64,000 bases of DNA, taken from the NCBI RefSeq assembly GCF_003996985.1, contig NZ_RJJX01000018.1, positions 1 through 64,000 of the forward strand. Direction: 5' to 3'. Shown piece by piece: positions 16,899 to 25,544 of the stretch. Under the pieces are notes generated by a model. It did not search any database and was not told the DNA's origin. It saw only the letters and a list, made by a program, of their open reading frames with translations. The stretch's first letter is position 1. Every line of letters starts with the position of its first letter. A program made the position numbers and the translations under genes. The DNA comes from Ancylomarina longa. GTDB lineage: Bacteria; Bacteroidota; Bacteroidia; Bacteroidales; Marinifilaceae.

Positions 16899-19800
16899 AT
16901 GTTTGAATATTTTTATAAGAGACCCTATTTACTTTTCTCAATCATCGCGGGCTTTTTTATTATTGGAGTAATAGCATTGGTTACGCTTCCCAAAAATCTG
17001 TTCCCCGATGCAAATCCTCCACAAGTAATTGTTATTACTAAAATTCCAGGTGCAACCGCTCAGGTTGCTGCCAATACTGTATCGAAACCAATTGAGCAAG
17101 AAATCTCTCGTTTAGGTCTGGTTACAGATATTAGTTCAGTGAATGTAGCTAACTTTTCAATTGTAAAAGCCGATTTTGATTACAAGAAAAGTTTAAATGC
17201 TGCAGCGGTTGATGTTTCCAATGCATTATCAATTGCCAAAGGAAATCTACCGGCAAATGCCAATCCTGCAATTTATACAGCAGGTGATTTCACACTTCCT
17301 GTAGATGTTATTTCATTATCTCCCAAAACAGATGATGTAAATTTGGGAGATATTCGGAAAATAGCAGATAGTTTTATTAAACCATACCTGCTTAGCAATT
17401 CGAATATAGGTAATGTGGAAGTTTTTGGGGGTTATGAAAGTGCCATAAACATTGAAGTTGATCCATTTAAAGCGAAACGTTATAATATTGAGTTTGACAA
17501 AATTGCTATGGCACTTCAAACGCTTAATCGCGATATGCCCATAGGCTTTGTTAAAGGAGACAATAATTTTTATACCATAACCTTTTACGGAGAGAAAGAC
17601 GAAATTGAAAAATTAAAGCAATTAACCGTAATGCCAAATGTTCGGCTTAGCGATATTGCCGATGTAAAATGGGGATATAAAAAACGCATGAGCGGTTATA
17701 TTGGAAATGCAAAACCAGCCATAGCATTAGCCATACAACGTTCTCCCGGAGGTAGTGTTCTTAGTGTAAGTAATGCCGCAAGAGAAGAAATGGCAAAACT
17801 GGAAATTCAATACCCAAATATACGGTTTGATATTTCCGACACACAGCGAGATCTTATTCAATTATCTAATAGCAATATGCTTTCGGCCTTACGCGATGCT
17901 ATTATCTTCACCTTACTTGTTGTTTTATTCTTCTTAGGTAATTTTAGAGCAATCGCCGCAGCAGCCTTATCCATCCCTATGGTGTTTTTCGCTACTATGG
18001 CAGTAATATGGCTTACCGGTGGTAGTCTGAATATTGTTATCTATACAGCAATTATACTGGCACTGGGAATGTTAACGGATGATGCTGTTGTAGTTCTTGA
18101 AAATGTGGAACGGCATTTAAATGAGATGCATGAAGATCTGCAAACCGCCATAAAAAATGGAACCAAAGAAGTTATTGCTCCTATCTGGTCGGGAACACTT
18201 GCAACTATTGCCATTGTTTTCCCATTAATGTTTGTAGGTGGATTTCCCGAGAAAATTTTTAAACCGCTTATTTTTACATTAATTATTGCTTTACTAATTT
18301 CCTTCTTCCTTGCTATAACATTTATTCCAAGACTACTAACAGTACTTTACAAAAAGGGAAGTAAGAAAACTAAATTTGAGTTATGGTTCGATAAACTTTA
18401 CGATAATTCAATGGGAAAATTAGTTACTCCATATGTAAATGTGATAAAGTTTTCAAATAATGGAAGAAAAGTTCTCCGAAGAATTTTATTAAGTCTAGGT
18501 GTATTAGCTTTACTAATATTAAGCGTAAAAAATATCCTGCCAACTATTGGAAAAGACGCTATGCCTCCAATGGATACAGGAATAATAAAAGCACAAATAG
18601 CTTTTAGTTCTAACGAAACAGTAAACAGTGCCGAGAATAAAATTGAACCTTTCCTGAAATGGTTACACGAACAAAGCTGGACAAGAAAAAGTTCAGTTGC
18701 CTTTGGTACAGAAGCTGGTGTGCTTAGTTTAGGTAGTGGTAATCTACCTGCCGAAGCAACAATCACCATTAACTGCGTTGATCGCTTTAGCAGAAAACAA
18801 AATATTTGGGAAATTGAGAATATCTTAAGAGATAAACTAGCCAATTTAGAAGGAGCTAAAAAGATTGATGTTTTTGATTTTGGTGCTACAGCGGTTTCCT
18901 CGATAAAAGCATCAGTAGATGTCAGGCTAAAATCGCCTATTGTTGACGGATTGGCAGATAAATCCTACGCAGTAGATAAAGCAATTAAAGAAGTAAAAGG
19001 CCTTACGTCTGTTTCGCGAAGTTGGGATAGAGATTTTACTGAAATTGTACTTGATATTAATGAGAATAAAGCTTTGAGCTATGGTATTACACCCTACCAA
19101 ATTGCAATGCAAATACCGGTACAAGGACAAGTTGTGGGTTTAAATGCAGATTTACAATCATTAAACACACAAAAAGTAAGACTGTATCTTAAAGGAAAAT
19201 TCAGTCAGAATGAACAAACCTTACGCTTACTTCCAATACACACGAAAATGGGAGAAGTTCCTCTGGAAACGCTGGCCAAAGTATCCAGACAACTAACATT
19301 TGCTAAGATCGAAAGAGATAAATTACTTTATAGTCTCGATATTAACGGTTATAGAACCAAAAGGCCTATCACTCATCTTACCGATGATGCGGAACTTGCG
19401 CTTCAAAAAATTAAAGCAAATAATGGAGATGTAATTTTCTCTCAAGAAGGTGATATTGCACAAATAAATGATAGTTTCACACGAATGATGAAAGCTATTG
19501 CACTTGGAATTTTGGTATTAATAATGATGCTTATTGCAATCTATAAGTCAGTAAGACTATCCATTATAATGATTTTGGTACTCCCTCTTTCAATGATTGG
19601 AGCTTCGTGGGGAATGCTAATATTTCACAAACCGAGTTGTTTGCCTAGTATGTTAGGAATACTATTGCTATTTGGTATAATTATTAAAAATGCAGTACTG
19701 CTTATTGATTTCTATCAACATCATCGAAATAATGGTGAATCTGCTTACGATAGTGCTGTTGAAAGTGTAAGAGTTCGTTTTCGTCCGGTAATGATGACTG

Positions 19801-19988
19801 CCTTTGGTACCATCGCTGGAATGATACCTATAGCGCTAGAACAGGCTGTTGGTTTAGAAAGATTAAGCCCACTTGCTGATGTGGCAATTGGTGGTCTTCT
19901 TATAGGAACCTTGCTTACATTAATTTTCATTCCAATATATGCTTATATATTCGATCACGACAAAGCAAAAACTCCTGTAAAACAATAG
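16899..19988 (+). CDS. RND multidrug efflux permease (HAE-1-like)
   Basis: 1029 aa inner-membrane proton/drug antiporter of the AcrB/MexB superfamily. The first helix FIIGVIALVTLPKNLFPDA leads into the first porter domain (QVIVITKIPGATAQVAANTV). The proton-relay residues are present: the adjacent acidic pair in LGMLTDDAVVVLENVERHL (TM4) and the Lys in IIIKNAVLLIDF (TM10). This favours drug/organic export over the heavy-metal subgroup. It is last in the TetR-controlled operon; a strong inverted repeat follows at 19996-20045. Substrate unknown. Confidence 0.95.
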   Translation: MFEYFYKRPYLLFSIIAGFFIIGVIALVTLPKNLFPDANPPQVIVITKIPGATAQVAANTVSKPIEQEISRLGLVTDISSVNVANFSIVKADFDYKKSLNAAAVDVSNALSIAKGNLPANANPAIYTAGDFTLPVDVISLSPKTDDVNLGDIRKIADSFIKPYLLSNSNIGNVEVFGGYESAINIEVDPFKAKRYNIEFDKIAMALQTLNRDMPIGFVKGDNNFYTITFYGEKDEIEKLKQLTVMPNVRLSDIADVKWGYKKRMSGYIGNAKPAIALAIQRSPGGSVLSVSNAAREEMAKLEIQYPNIRFDISDTQRDLIQLSNSNMLSALRDAIIFTLLVVLFFLGNFRAIAAAALSIPMVFFATMAVIWLTGGSLNIVIYTAIILALGMLTDDAVVVLENVERHLNEMHEDLQTAIKNGTKEVIAPIWSGTLATIAIVFPLMFVGGFPEKIFKPLIFTLIIALLISFFLAITFIPRLLTVLYKKGSKKTKFELWFDKLYDNSMGKLVTPYVNVIKFSNNGRKVLRRILLSLGVLALLILSVKNILPTIGKDAMPPMDTGIIKAQIAFSSNETVNSAENKIEPFLKWLHEQSWTRKSSVAFGTEAGVLSLGSGNLPAEATITINCVDRFSRKQNIWEIENILRDKLANLEGAKKIDVFDFGATAVSSIKASVDVRLKSPIVDGLADKSYAVDKAIKEVKGLTSVSRSWDRDFTEIVLDINENKALSYGITPYQIAMQIPVQGQVVGLNADLQSLNTQKVRLYLKGKFSQNEQTLRLLPIHTKMGEVPLETLAKVSRQLTFAKIERDKLLYSLDINGYRTKRPITHLTDDAELALQKIKANNGDVIFSQEGDIAQINDSFTRMMKAIALGILVLIMMLIAIYKSVRLSIIMILVLPLSMIGASWGMLIFHKPSCLPSMLGILLLFGIIIKNAVLLIDFYQHHRNNGESAYDSAVESVRVRFRPVMMTAFGTIAGMIPIALEQAVGLERLSPLADVAIGGLLIGTLLTLIFIPIYAYIFDHDKAKTPVKQ

Positions 19989-19995
19989 AATAAAA

Positions 19996-20045
19996 TTCCA
20001 CTCCAAAAATATCCGATCTTGCAAAGGATATATTTTGGAGTGGAA
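19996..20045 (+). terminator. Long hairpin after the efflux operon
   Basis: TTCCACTCCAAAA (19996-20008) pairs with TTTTGGAGTGGAA (20033-20045), and the stem continues inward as TATCC/GGATA with one bulge. It begins 8 nt after the stop codon. No U-run follows, so it may act as an mRNA 3' stabiliser or an imperfect terminator. Confidence 0.6.
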
Positions 20046-20113
20046 AACTTAATCCTCAATTCAAATTTTTCATTTAAAAATCTTACAACTTAAACAATAA
20101 TTTATTTTAAAAT

Positions 20114-20146
20114 TTTGATAGTTTAAATATTCTTTTCGTATTTTTG
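20114..20146 (+). promoter_or_regulatory. Promoter of the TauE-rhodanese-porin-CDF-FmdE operon
   Basis: TTTG (20114-20117), a 21-bp spacer and TATTTTTG (20139-20146) fit the Bacteroidota promoter consensus. The leader to the first ATG at 20241 would be about 88 nt. Confidence 0.6.
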
Positions 20147-20240
20147 CGAAATACTAAATACGTTCATAAAACTTGATTCAATATATTCAGAAATTTCAAT
20201 AAACCATTCAAGCAACTTATCCTTAAAAAAACATTAAAAC

Positions 20241-20993
20241 ATGGATTATATAATTGGTATTATTTCTTTTATAGCAGCCTTTATTTTCTCTCTGGGAGGC
20301 GTTGGAGCTGCCATTATTCTGATTCCTATTTTAGTATCATTAGGAATTCCAATAACAATAGCAAAGCCTGTAGGATTATTCTATAATACCGTTAGCCTTA
20401 CCGGTGCTAGTATTTCAAATATTAAGCACAAGCGATTAGATTTCAAAATAGGAATTCCAATCATAATTTTTTCTTTTCTTTTTGCTATAGTTGGAGCTTA
20501 TATTTCTCATTTTTTCTCCAAACAAATTATTCTGCTTTTGTTTGTTGGGTTTTTACTTTTCTCCGGCTTCATGTTTCTTTTTCATAAAAAAAAGGAGAAA
20601 GAAACTTACCGAACAGACAGACCTTTTATTGCTCTTTCATTAATTGGAGGTTTTGCTGGACTTTTATCAGGCTTACTAGGGATTGGCGGAGGAGGAATAA
20701 TTTCTCCCTTAATGCTTATGTTAGGGTTTAATCCAAAAAAAATAGCATCTATAACGGCTTTTGTTGTGCCTTTTTCTTCCTTTTCCGGCTTTTTAACCTA
20801 CTGGTCGATGGGAAGCGTAAATTGGGAACTTTTGGCTATAGCATCTATAGCCGGACTTGCAGGGGCTACGCTTGGGACAATGTTTATGCAGAAGAAATTA
20901 AAACCAGGTATTGTCAAAAAAATACTCGCATTTATTTTATTACTAATGGCTATAAAATTGAGTTGGCCTATAATTAATAATTTCACTTTTTAA
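20241..20993 (+). CDS. TauE/SafE family anion exporter
   Basis: 250 aa with about eight hydrophobic segments and two related halves, each with a glycine-rich signature (FSLGGVGAAIILIPILVSLG in the first, GLLGIGGGGIISPLMLMLG in the second), as expected of TauE/SafE permeases (PF01925). Members export sulfite, sulfoacetate or related sulfur anions, though many are uncharacterised. It is first gene of a five-gene unit with intergenic gaps of 3-12 nt. A rhodanese gene follows directly, which supports a sulfur substrate (inference). Confidence 0.88.
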   Translation: MDYIIGIISFIAAFIFSLGGVGAAIILIPILVSLGIPITIAKPVGLFYNTVSLTGASISNIKHKRLDFKIGIPIIIFSFLFAIVGAYISHFFSKQIILLLFVGFLLFSGFMFLFHKKKEKETYRTDRPFIALSLIGGFAGLLSGLLGIGGGGIISPLMLMLGFNPKKIASITAFVVPFSSFSGFLTYWSMGSVNWELLAIASIAGLAGATLGTMFMQKKLKPGIVKKILAFILLLMAIKLSWPIINNFTF

Positions 20994-21005
20994 ATATCAA
21001 TAAAA

Positions 21006-21383
21006 ATGGATAATACACTAAAAAAAATGAAACTTTCCTATCTAGGTACAGGAAAACACAAAATTGCTGTAAAATCATTCCTCGAACAAAGGGATGCCAT
21101 CTTTTTAGATGTTCGGGCAAAAGAAGAAGTGGAAACATTTCAATTTAATTTTCAGCATTTCAATATAGAGGTAATCCATATTCCAATTGACGAATTACCA
21201 GATCGTTTTAAAGAGCTTCCTAAAAATAAAGTAATTGGAGCCTTTTGTTCCTCTGGAACCCGATCTGCATGGGCCTACATTTATTTACTCTCCAAAGGAT
21301 TCGAGAAAGTTAAATGGATAGAAGCAGGTAATGAAGAGATTGCAGGAGCCTTAAAACCTGGATTTATATTTAAAAACTTATAA
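21006..21383 (+). CDS. Rhodanese-like sulfurtransferase
   Basis: 125 aa single rhodanese domain. FLDVRAKEE is the first rhodanese motif and FCSSGTRS (Cys81) is the active-site loop that carries a persulfide. There is no signal peptide, so it is probably cytosolic. Typical single-domain rhodaneses are 100-110 aa; the extra residues are N-terminal (KKMKLSYLGTGKHKIAVKSF). It is second in the operon, 12 nt after the TauE-like exporter and 5 nt before the porin. It is a plausible sulfane-sulfur donor or acceptor for whatever anion the exporter moves; the actual substrate is unknown. Confidence 0.88.
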   Translation: MDNTLKKMKLSYLGTGKHKIAVKSFLEQRDAIFLDVRAKEEVETFQFNFQHFNIEVIHIPIDELPDRFKELPKNKVIGAFCSSGTRSAWAYIYLLSKGFEKVKWIEAGNEEIAGALKPGFIFKNL

Positions 21384-21388
21384 TTCAA

Positions 21389-22378
21389 ATGAGAGTAATC
21401 TTTTTCTTACTATTATTTCTATTCAATTTTTCATCCTACGCACAGCTTGCAGAAAAAAAACAAGTGGTTGATTGGAATGGCTACGCCCAAATCCGATACT
21501 CATCTGGTTCTAACGGATCCAATTCCTTTGCAATGCGCAGGATGAAATTATGGATTCATTCCGGTTCGGATTTCCAGGCTAATTGGGGATTTAAAGTTCA
21601 AACGACACTCACCAGTTTTCAGAATGAGAAATTTACCCTGCAGGATGCTTTTGCTTTTTATAAGATGGATAATCTAAAGATTACATTCGGTCAATTTGTA
21701 CCTAATTACAGCATGCAACGCTTTCAACATGATTATCATATCCCTCTCATGGAAAGAACCCATGTAATTAATGCCTTGATACCTAATGGCACTTTAGGCG
21801 TGAGGGATATTGGTATAGAAGGAAATATTCATAATGGTAATAAGAATATAGAAAGTTGGCTTGGACTTTTTAATGGGTATGGTACAAAAGAATACCGTTC
21901 GGATAATAAAAGTATCATGATAACGAACAAAACGGTATTCCATCTCCTAAATAAACACTTCGATCTAGGTTATTCAGCGATGTATCGCAAGGCAAGCCAA
22001 CTTCAGTTGCTCAAGATATTACCTGATTCTCTTCGGTTTAGTGGAAATGATTTTCGCTATAATCTGTTTGCAAAATATAATCTAAAATCATTTCAGATTC
22101 AAACAGAATATTTATATGCTCGTTTAAATCGCGCCATAGCGGATGGATACTATATTTTAGCTAGTTTGAAAGTAAGAAAGAGTCAATTTTCCATTTCGTG
22201 GGAAAAATATTCTGATCTCATTAAAAACACCGACGATTCTCCCCTTATACATTTAGGTTATAATTACTTAATAAATAAGGATAAGTTGAAATTGATGTTC
22301 GACAATGGTTTTAAATTATCTCATGTTGTTGCTAATAATTACTTTGCCAGCATTCAAATGCAAATCTTTTTTCAATAA
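21389..22378 (+). CDS. Outer-membrane porin, phosphate-selective porin O/P-like
   Basis: 329 aa. The signal peptide ends SSYAQ (about residue 18), then WNGYAQIRYSSG and MRRMKLWIHSG open a beta barrel with alternating polar and aromatic residues to a C-terminal strand ending in Phe-Phe-Gln. The start resembles the porin O/P family (PF07396), which makes anion-permeable channels. ITFGQFVPNYSMQRFQHDY is the conserved exterior region. Placing an anion porin between a sulfur-anion exporter and a metal exporter suggests one trans-envelope export route, which is inference. Length is a little short for the family (often 350-420). Confidence 0.82.
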   Translation: MRVIFFLLLFLFNFSSYAQLAEKKQVVDWNGYAQIRYSSGSNGSNSFAMRRMKLWIHSGSDFQANWGFKVQTTLTSFQNEKFTLQDAFAFYKMDNLKITFGQFVPNYSMQRFQHDYHIPLMERTHVINALIPNGTLGVRDIGIEGNIHNGNKNIESWLGLFNGYGTKEYRSDNKSIMITNKTVFHLLNKHFDLGYSAMYRKASQLQLLKILPDSLRFSGNDFRYNLFAKYNLKSFQIQTEYLYARLNRAIADGYYILASLKVRKSQFSISWEKYSDLIKNTDDSPLIHLGYNYLINKDKLKLMFDNGFKLSHVVANNYFASIQMQIFFQ

Positions 22379-22381
22379 AAA

Positions 22382-23284
22382 ATGAATAAACAAAATCATC
22401 ATCATCACGAAGTAAGTGGGAAAAATCTACTTTGGTCTATTCTACTTAATGTTTTCATTACGCTCGCAGAACTCATTGGAGGAATCATTTCGGGAAGTAT
22501 TTCTCTGTTAAGTGATGCAATTCATAACTTCAGTGATGTATTATCATTAATCATTAGCTATCTAGCAAATAAATTAACAAAAAAAGCAGCAACAAATAAT
22601 CATACTTATGGCTTTAGTCGATCAGAAGTAATGGCTGCGTTTATAAATGCAACCACTCTTATCGTACTTGCTTTTTATATTTTATTTAAAGGAATAATTA
22701 GATTATTCAATCCAGAAAGTGTTGCTGTTGACTGGGTGATTTGGATGGCCTTAGCAAGTATAATTGTAAATGGATTAAGTGTTTTATTTATTAGTAAAGA
22801 TGCTCATGACAATATCAATATTAAATCAGCCTATCTCCATCTTTTTAGCGATATGCTTACCTCAATTGCAGTATTAGTGGGTGGATTATCAATGAAATAC
22901 TTTGGGTGGCAATCGGTTGATGCAATATTGTCTATTTCCATTGCACTTTACTTGCTTTATAGTAGTTGGGGAATTTTTAAATCTGCCATTACTATTATCA
23001 TGCAGTTTACTCCTGCAAATATTGAAATTCATGAAATCACGGAACTGCTTAGCAAAATTCCGGAAATTAAGAACATCCACCACGTGCACGTTTGGCAAAT
23101 AAATGAGCATAACATCATGTTTGAATCTCATATCGATGTCCACAAAGATTTTAAAATAACGGATTTTGAACTAGTATTAACAAAGATAAAAGACATACTA
23201 TCTCAATTTAATATTAAACACGTAACGATACAACCAGAATTTTCGGTTGTTGATAATAAACAAATTATTTATAAACATTTTTAA
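22382..23284 (+). CDS. Cation diffusion facilitator (CzcD/ZitB-like metal exporter)
   Basis: 300 aa. It opens with a His-rich tail (QNHHHHE), then six membrane helices; the metal site has HxxxD in helix 2 (LSDAIHNFSD, His48/Asp52) and HxxxD in helix 5 (YLHLFSDMLTS), the zinc-type arrangement. The C-terminal cytoplasmic domain (about 205-290) includes HHVHVWQINEHNIMFESHID, the regulatory metal-binding fold. It exports Zn2+ or a similar divalent ion by proton antiport. The gene starts 3 nt after the porin and 12 nt before fmdE-like, so it belongs to the same operon. Confidence 0.92.
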   Translation: MNKQNHHHHEVSGKNLLWSILLNVFITLAELIGGIISGSISLLSDAIHNFSDVLSLIISYLANKLTKKAATNNHTYGFSRSEVMAAFINATTLIVLAFYILFKGIIRLFNPESVAVDWVIWMALASIIVNGLSVLFISKDAHDNINIKSAYLHLFSDMLTSIAVLVGGLSMKYFGWQSVDAILSISIALYLLYSSWGIFKSAITIIMQFTPANIEIHEITELLSKIPEIKNIHHVHVWQINEHNIMFESHIDVHKDFKITDFELVLTKIKDILSQFNIKHVTIQPEFSVVDNKQIIYKHF

Positions 23285-23296
23285 ATTTTTTATATC

Positions 23297-23899
23297 ATGA
23301 TTAATCCAAATGAATGGTTAGAAATTGGACAAAAGTTCCATGGTCACAAATGTCCTGCAATGCCTAATGGTCTAAGAGTTGGTGCTGCTGCAATGAATGC
23401 TCTTGGTGTAGAACGTACTGGTGATGGTTTTTTGCACGCAATTTTAGAATTAGGGGACAATCATTGTGCAACCTGTTTTGCTGATGGTATTCAGGTAATT
23501 ACCGGCTGCACTTATGGTAAAGGAAATATCTCTAAAACTTATAAAGGAAAATGGGGAGTTACACTTATCGATAAAAAAACCAATAGAGCAGTAAGAGTAA
23601 CTCCTAAAGCAGAAGCAATGATGGCCAATAAAAAGACTGAATTTTTCACCAAGTACCGTATGGTTGGAGTTCCTCCTACACAGGTTCCTGATGAAGTTGT
23701 TGAGCCATTAGTACAAATGATTATGAGTGCTCCCGATGAGCAAATGCTAACTGTTTCTGAAATATTTAACTATAAATTTCCTAAAGAAAAGCCTTCCTTC
23801 GACGGATTTGTTTGTGAGGAATGCGGCGAAATGGTTGTAGAGCAATATGGAAGAATAAAAGGCGACAAAAAAGTTTGTCAGGATTGCATGGCCAAATAA
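23297..23899 (+). CDS. FmdE-domain protein with C-terminal zinc ribbon
   Basis: 200 aa. The N-terminal FmdE domain (about 8-150) has HGHKCPAMPNGLRVG (His15, His17, Cys19), DNHCATCFADGIQVITGCT (Cys57, Cys60, Cys71) and YGKGNISKTY. A zinc ribbon follows (CEECGE at 173-176 and CQDC at 194-197). FmdE is named after a subunit copurifying with molybdenum formylmethanofuran dehydrogenase, but stand-alone bacterial FmdE proteins have no settled function; metal or sulfur-cofactor handling has been suggested. It is last in the five-gene operon. A structured 3' element follows. Confidence 0.9.
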   Translation: MINPNEWLEIGQKFHGHKCPAMPNGLRVGAAAMNALGVERTGDGFLHAILELGDNHCATCFADGIQVITGCTYGKGNISKTYKGKWGVTLIDKKTNRAVRVTPKAEAMMANKKTEFFTKYRMVGVPPTQVPDEVVEPLVQMIMSAPDEQMLTVSEIFNYKFPKEKPSFDGFVCEECGEMVVEQYGRIKGDKKVCQDCMAK

Positions 23900-23917
23900 T
23901 ATCAATTAGCAGATAAT

Positions 23918-24018
23918 AAACTCAGGTTATAAATAATAAGTGGCATAGAATATTGGGTGGGTTAAAAATTATCCTAAACTTGAAGCTTCTTATTACAATA
24001 TAACCTGAGTTTTTTTTG
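23918..24018 (+). terminator. Large structured 3' element ending in a T-run
   Basis: AAACTCAGGTTAT (23918-23930) pairs perfectly with ATAACCTGAGTTT (24000-24012), enclosing a 69-nt loop that itself can pair (AATAATAAG with CTTCTTATT). Eight T residues close it. It probably terminates the FmdE operon; the size suggests it may be more than a simple terminator. Confidence 0.6.
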
Positions 24019-24276
24019 TTTGAAGGCTATTCGCTGGAGATTACAGCATCATTTTTTTGTTTGGAGGCTACCCGCTGGAAATTACAGCATCATTTTTTGT
24101 TTGGAGGCTATCCACTGGAAATTACAGCATCATTTTTTTGTTTGAAGGCTATTCGCTGGAAATTACAGCATCATTTTTTTGTTTGGAAGCTATCCGCTGG
24201 AAATTACAGCATCATTTTTTTGTTTGAAAGCTATCCGCTGGAGATTACAGCATCATTTTTTTGTTTGACGATAGCG
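24011..24276. repeat. Array B: six 40-41-bp direct repeats plus a partial
   Basis: Units start at 24011, 24052, 24093, 24133, 24174 and 24215, with a partial at 24256. Each begins with 6-7 T residues and gtttg, then a variable part (ggctattcgctgga), then the invariant attacagcatca. The lengths are 41, 41, 40, 41, 41 and 41; the 40-bp unit has lost one T. Copies differ by only a few substitutions, so this is the youngest array of the four. Since 41 is not a multiple of 3, the 87-codon open frame across it changes register at every unit and is not a gene. Confidence 0.9.
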
Positions 24277-24687
24277 TAAAATGAAATTGATTTAAATCCA
24301 ATGAAAAAGTATGAGAATCAATTCTATCCTAAACGGTTCTGTTTATTTATACCTTTTATTGCAACCCAAGTGTTTATGACTAATAACACTATAAAGGGTT
24401 TTTTCTTGGCAGCTGGCAAATGGCATCTTTATTAAATAGCTTTCGTTTTACGAAAGCTTTAGTAAGACCGGGAAGTTGAGAACTTTGTTCGAAAATCACC
24501 CGGCCGCACTTAAGCTTGAGGCAAATAAGAAAGGTATTTAAAAAGCAGCCTTGATCTTTTTTGCTTCGTTTTTTGGATCAAACCAAAAAATGAAGTCGGG
24601 TTTGGGCGAAGCGCCAATTTAATTAGGACAATATTGGATGAAAATATATAATATTCTCACCCTTTCTATTTTATCAATCATTACATA
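24277..24687. other. Non-coding intergenic stretch with two hairpins
   Basis: I find no gene here. It contains a 9-bp perfect hairpin (AGCTTTCGT/ACGAAAGCT, 24438-24458) and a 13-bp hairpin with one G-T pair (24564-24576 with 24583-24595, CTTCGTTTTTTGG and CCAAAAAATGAAG). The second sits in a sequence that resembles an intergenic element I recall from other Bacteroidota, which may be a decayed mobile or repeated element; this is not verified. Confidence 0.4.
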
Positions 24688-25533
24688 TTACCATTCAATT
24701 TCAGCCATTACCGGTAAATGATCCGACGGAAATCTACCATTTATCTTATCATCAATAATTTTAAAAGCTTTTACCTTTCCATCATTTTTACTCTTGAAAA
24801 TATAATCAATTCGATCTATAACCGGTTGATCGTGTTTAAAGCCATTAAAAGTTCCTTGTACTCCCAATCTACCTTCCCTTCCATAATTATATGTATCATA
24901 CAGTAGCGAATCTAAATAATGATAAACTTTTGTATCTGGTTTTGAATTCAGATCCCCCATAAAAATATAAGGGTATCCTTCGGTATTCAGCTCCTTTATC
25001 TTTTTATAGATAAGATGAGCACTATTAATTCTTGCTTTTTTACCCACATGATCGAAATGAGTATTAAAAACCCAAAATCGTTTACCGGAATCTTTATCTT
25101 CGAGGAACATATAGGTACAAATTCGATTTAATGCCGCATCCCAACCTTTGGAAACCTTGTCTGGTTTCCGGGACAACCAAAATGTAGATTGTTTGATCAC
25201 TTTAAAAAGGTCTTTTTTATAAAATACAGCAGAATATTCCCCTTGGGTTTTGCCATCGTGCCTGCCTACTCCCACATAGGTATATTCGCTCAATAAGCTA
25301 TCCATATATTCAACCTGATTATACAATCCTTCCTGTATTCCAAATACATCAGGATTATATTTTAAAATCAGATTTACAAGATTATCTTTTCGGACATCCC
25401 AACGGTTGATTCCATCCTTTGGGTTATCGTATCTCAAATTGTAAGTCATGAATTGATAGGACTGACTTTGAACATTAACAATCAAAATCAATAATGTTGC
25501 AGATAATAAAATAATACGTTTCATATATTTCAA
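24688..25533 (-). CDS. Secreted endonuclease/exonuclease/phosphatase (EEP) family protein
   Basis: 281 aa. Signal peptide to VQSQS (about residue 24), then the EEP fold: MTYNLRYDN, DVFGIQEGLYNQ (metal-binding Glu), FNTHFDHVG, FMGDLNSKPDT and the terminal PSDHLPVMAEIEW (catalytic Asp-His). EEP proteins cleave phosphodiesters or phosphomonoesters in nucleic acids, lipids or sugars. The gene follows the GH92 mannosidase by 11 nt, so it may remove a phosphate from mannose-containing glycans; that link is inference. Length and motifs are complete. Confidence 0.9.
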   Translation of the reverse strand: MKYMKRIILLSATLLILIVNVQSQSYQFMTYNLRYDNPKDGINRWDVRKDNLVNLILKYNPDVFGIQEGLYNQVEYMDSLLSEYTYVGVGRHDGKTQGEYSAVFYKKDLFKVIKQSTFWLSRKPDKVSKGWDAALNRICTYMFLEDKDSGKRFWVFNTHFDHVGKKARINSAHLIYKKIKELNTEGYPYIFMGDLNSKPDTKVYHYLDSLLYDTYNYGREGRLGVQGTFNGFKHDQPVIDRIDYIFKSKNDGKVKAFKIIDDKINGRFPSDHLPVMAEIEW

Positions 25534-25544
25534 TTAATATAAAT

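Noticed and set aside
22889-23143. Minus-strand 84-codon frame inside the CDF gene
   Set aside because: Shadow frame of a strongly supported gene.
24016-24279. 87-codon open frame across array B
   Set aside because: The 41-bp unit shifts frame at each copy; the translation shows frame-rotated copies of the same DNA.
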